Below, one piece after another: positions 5,652 through 6,880 of a stretch of 6,880 nucleotides of DNA. The stretch lies in NCBI GenBank assembly GCA_021844355.1, contig JAKBTP010000201.1, positions 1 through 6,880 of the forward strand, written 5' to 3'. Made by a program: the position numbers and the translations under genes. The stretch is from a bacterium (GTDB lineage: Bacteria; Chloroflexota; Dormibacteria; Aeolococcales; Bog-877). Every line of letters begins with the position of its first letter. The first letter of the stretch is position 1. The notes below the pieces were generated by a model. It did no database searches. It was given only the letters and a program-made list of their open reading frames with translations, and had not been told where the DNA came from.

Positions 5652-6880
5652 TTGCCGACGGTCAGTCCCTTCCCCGCTCTCCGGTACGACCCGAGGCGCA
5701 TAGAGCTGGCCTCCGTGCTGGCGCCCCCATACGACGTCATCGGTCCGGACCTGCAGGAGCGGCTGTACTCCCGGGCCTTGCAGAACGTGGTCCGGGTGGA
5801 GCTGGGCAAGGACTACCCGGATGACCAGCCCGGGGAGCGGGACCGCTACACCAGGGCCCGCGACCATCTTCAAACCTGGCTGGGACAGGGCTTCCTGCTG
5901 CGGGAGGGATCCCCCGCCGTCTACGTCCACGAGCACCTCTACCCCGATCCCCAGGGCGGTGGGCCCCGCCGGCGGCTCGGGGTGTTCGTGGCCGTGCAAC
6001 CGGTCCCCCACGAACGCCGGCTGATATTGCGCCACGAGCTGACCCTGGATGGGCCCAAGGAGGACCGCCTGCGCCTGCTGCGGGCCACCGGGGTCCAGAC
6101 CTCGCCTCTGCTGCTCCTCCACGATGGGCCGGATGACCTGGGCCCCGGGCTCGAGGCCACCGCGGACAGGCCACCGGAGGCGGAGGCGGCGCTGCGCGGA
6201 GAGTACGGCGAAGAGCACCATCGCCTCTGGCCGGTCACCGATCCCAAACTGGTCGGCTCCATCTGCGCCGGGCTGTCCGCCGGCCGGATGTTCATCGCCG
6301 ACGGCCATCACCGGTACGAGACGGCCCTCGCCCTCCGACTCCCCTGGGTGCTCGCCCTGGTGACCCCGCTGCGCCCGGCCGACCACCTGATCCTGGCCAC
6401 TCACAGGGTTCTGGAGCAGAGCCCGCTGGCTGCCGATGAGGTGCTCACCGCCCTCTCGGGCTCCGGCTGGGAGGTGGCCATGTGGGAGGACGCCCAGAGT
6501 GCCCAGCTCCGGGCGAGGGAGCTCGGCCCGGAGCACCACGCCCTGGTGGTGCTGGACGCCGAGACCGTAGGCACCGCCTCGCGCCGCCGCCAGCAGTCGG
6601 AGCATGGGGCGGCCCAGCTGGACGTGTCCGTCCTCAACCGCGAGGTCCTGGAGACCATCCTGGGGATAGGGCCGGAGGAGGCGGCGGCGGGGAGGGTGCG
6701 CCACACCAGGGATCCCGAGGAGGCGATCGCGGCCGGCCGCCGCCGCGGGAGCCTCTCCTTCCTTCTCAACCCCACCCCCCTCCAGTCCGTGGTGGAGGCC
6801 TCTCTGGCCGGGGAGGTGCTGCCCCAGAAGTCCACCTACTTCTACCCCAAGGTCCCCACCGGCCTGGTCCTGATGGAGAC
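5652..6880 (+). CDS. DUF1015 family protein (3' end cut by window edge)
   Basis: A frame from TTG 5652 stays open for 409 codons to the window edge. It is a DUF1015 protein of unknown biochemical role, presumably cytosolic. Family landmarks in order: ALRYDP (9-14), LAPPYDVIGPD (23-33), RHELTLDGPKEDRL (127-140) with ATGVQTSPLLLL (145-156), IADGHHRYETAL (215-226), ATHRVL (249-254), and near the end FLLNPTPLQSV and PQKSTYFYPKVPTGL. Since the last motif normally lies close to the C-terminus, only a few residues should be missing. The start is chosen because it gives the family's usual N-terminus; the nearest purine-rich site, GGTGGAG 5632-5638, is 13 bases away, so translation may depend on coupling to serA, whose stop is 7 bases upstream. 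The linker after IADGHHRYETAL is shorter than in members I know. Adjacency to serA recurs in other bacteria, pointing to serine metabolism (inference). Confidence 0.88.
   Translation, partial: MPTVSPFPALRYDPRRIELASVLAPPYDVIGPDLQERLYSRALQNVVRVELGKDYPDDQPGERDRYTRARDHLQTWLGQGFLLREGSPAVYVHEHLYPDPQGGGPRRRLGVFVAVQPVPHERRLILRHELTLDGPKEDRLRLLRATGVQTSPLLLLHDGPDDLGPGLEATADRPPEAEAALRGEYGEEHHRLWPVTDPKLVGSICAGLSAGRMFIADGHHRYETALALRLPWVLALVTPLRPADHLILATHRVLEQSPLAADEVLTALSGSGWEVAMWEDAQSAQLRARELGPEHHALVVLDAETVGTASRRRQQSEHGAAQLDVSVLNREVLETILGIGPEEAAAGRVRHTRDPEEAIAAGRRRGSLSFLLNPTPLQSVVEASLAGEVLPQKSTYFYPKVPTGLVLME

Noticed and set aside
4196..5809. Minus-strand open frame of 537 codons opposite serA
   Set aside because: Gly/His/Arg/Pro-rich translation with no recognisable fold; serA on the other strand has all catalytic residues.
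5556..6704. Minus-strand open frame of 382 codons opposite the DUF1015 gene
   Set aside because: The plus-strand frame carries the DUF1015 motifs; the antisense product is low-complexity and lacks any family signal.

Overview
This window is GC-rich throughout, with strongly G/C third codon positions, long spurious antisense frames, and TTG starts on three of the five complete or 5'-complete plus-strand genes where a start could be judged with confidence. It carries a bacterial core block, rpsF-ssb-rpsR, followed by a ROK-family sugar kinase, a three-domain serA and a DUF1015 gene. The composition, the Cys-containing (zinc-type) bS18 and the long form of SerA suit a high-GC Terrabacteria lineage such as Actinomycetota, Chloroflexota or the Dormibacteraeota-like groups. 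The phylum is an inference and cannot be fixed from the sequence alone.

Layout: (1) 1-701, minus strand: a GNAT acetyltransferase, complete at its N-terminus and running off the left edge, with a -10 box placed for a leaderless transcript. (2) 702-921: a divergent intergenic gap of 220 bases with no gene I can support. (3) 922-1740, plus: a four-helix membrane protein with a soluble domain in the middle, family not recognised. (4) 1741-1890: two tandem GC-rich hairpins, an extended -10 promoter (TGcTAAGAT), a leader hairpin that may be a bS6:bS18 autoregulatory element, and a Shine-Dalgarno sequence. (5) 1891-3142: rpsF (TTG start, long acidic tail), ssb and rpsR, tightly spaced. (6) 3154-3969: the ROK kinase, related to polyphosphate glucokinase, only 11 bases after rpsR, where many high-GC genomes have rplI. 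(7) 4055-5644: serA (TTG start), D-3-phosphoglycerate dehydrogenase with catalytic, intervening (ASB) and ACT domains. (8) 5652-6880: a DUF1015 protein starting 7 bases after serA and open to the right edge, probably missing only its last few residues.

Functional reading: rpsF-ssb-rpsR is a replication/translation operon whose leader may sense free bS6:bS18. serA starts the phosphorylated serine pathway from 3-phosphoglycerate. The tight serA-DUF1015 coupling and the IADGHHRY motif of DUF1015 suggest a linked role in serine or phosphoserine metabolism, which is a hypothesis. The kinase could feed glucose-6-phosphate into the glycolysis that supplies SerA's substrate, but its substrate is not shown by the sequence. 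No RNA genes, CRISPR arrays, insertion sequences or transfer signatures were seen.
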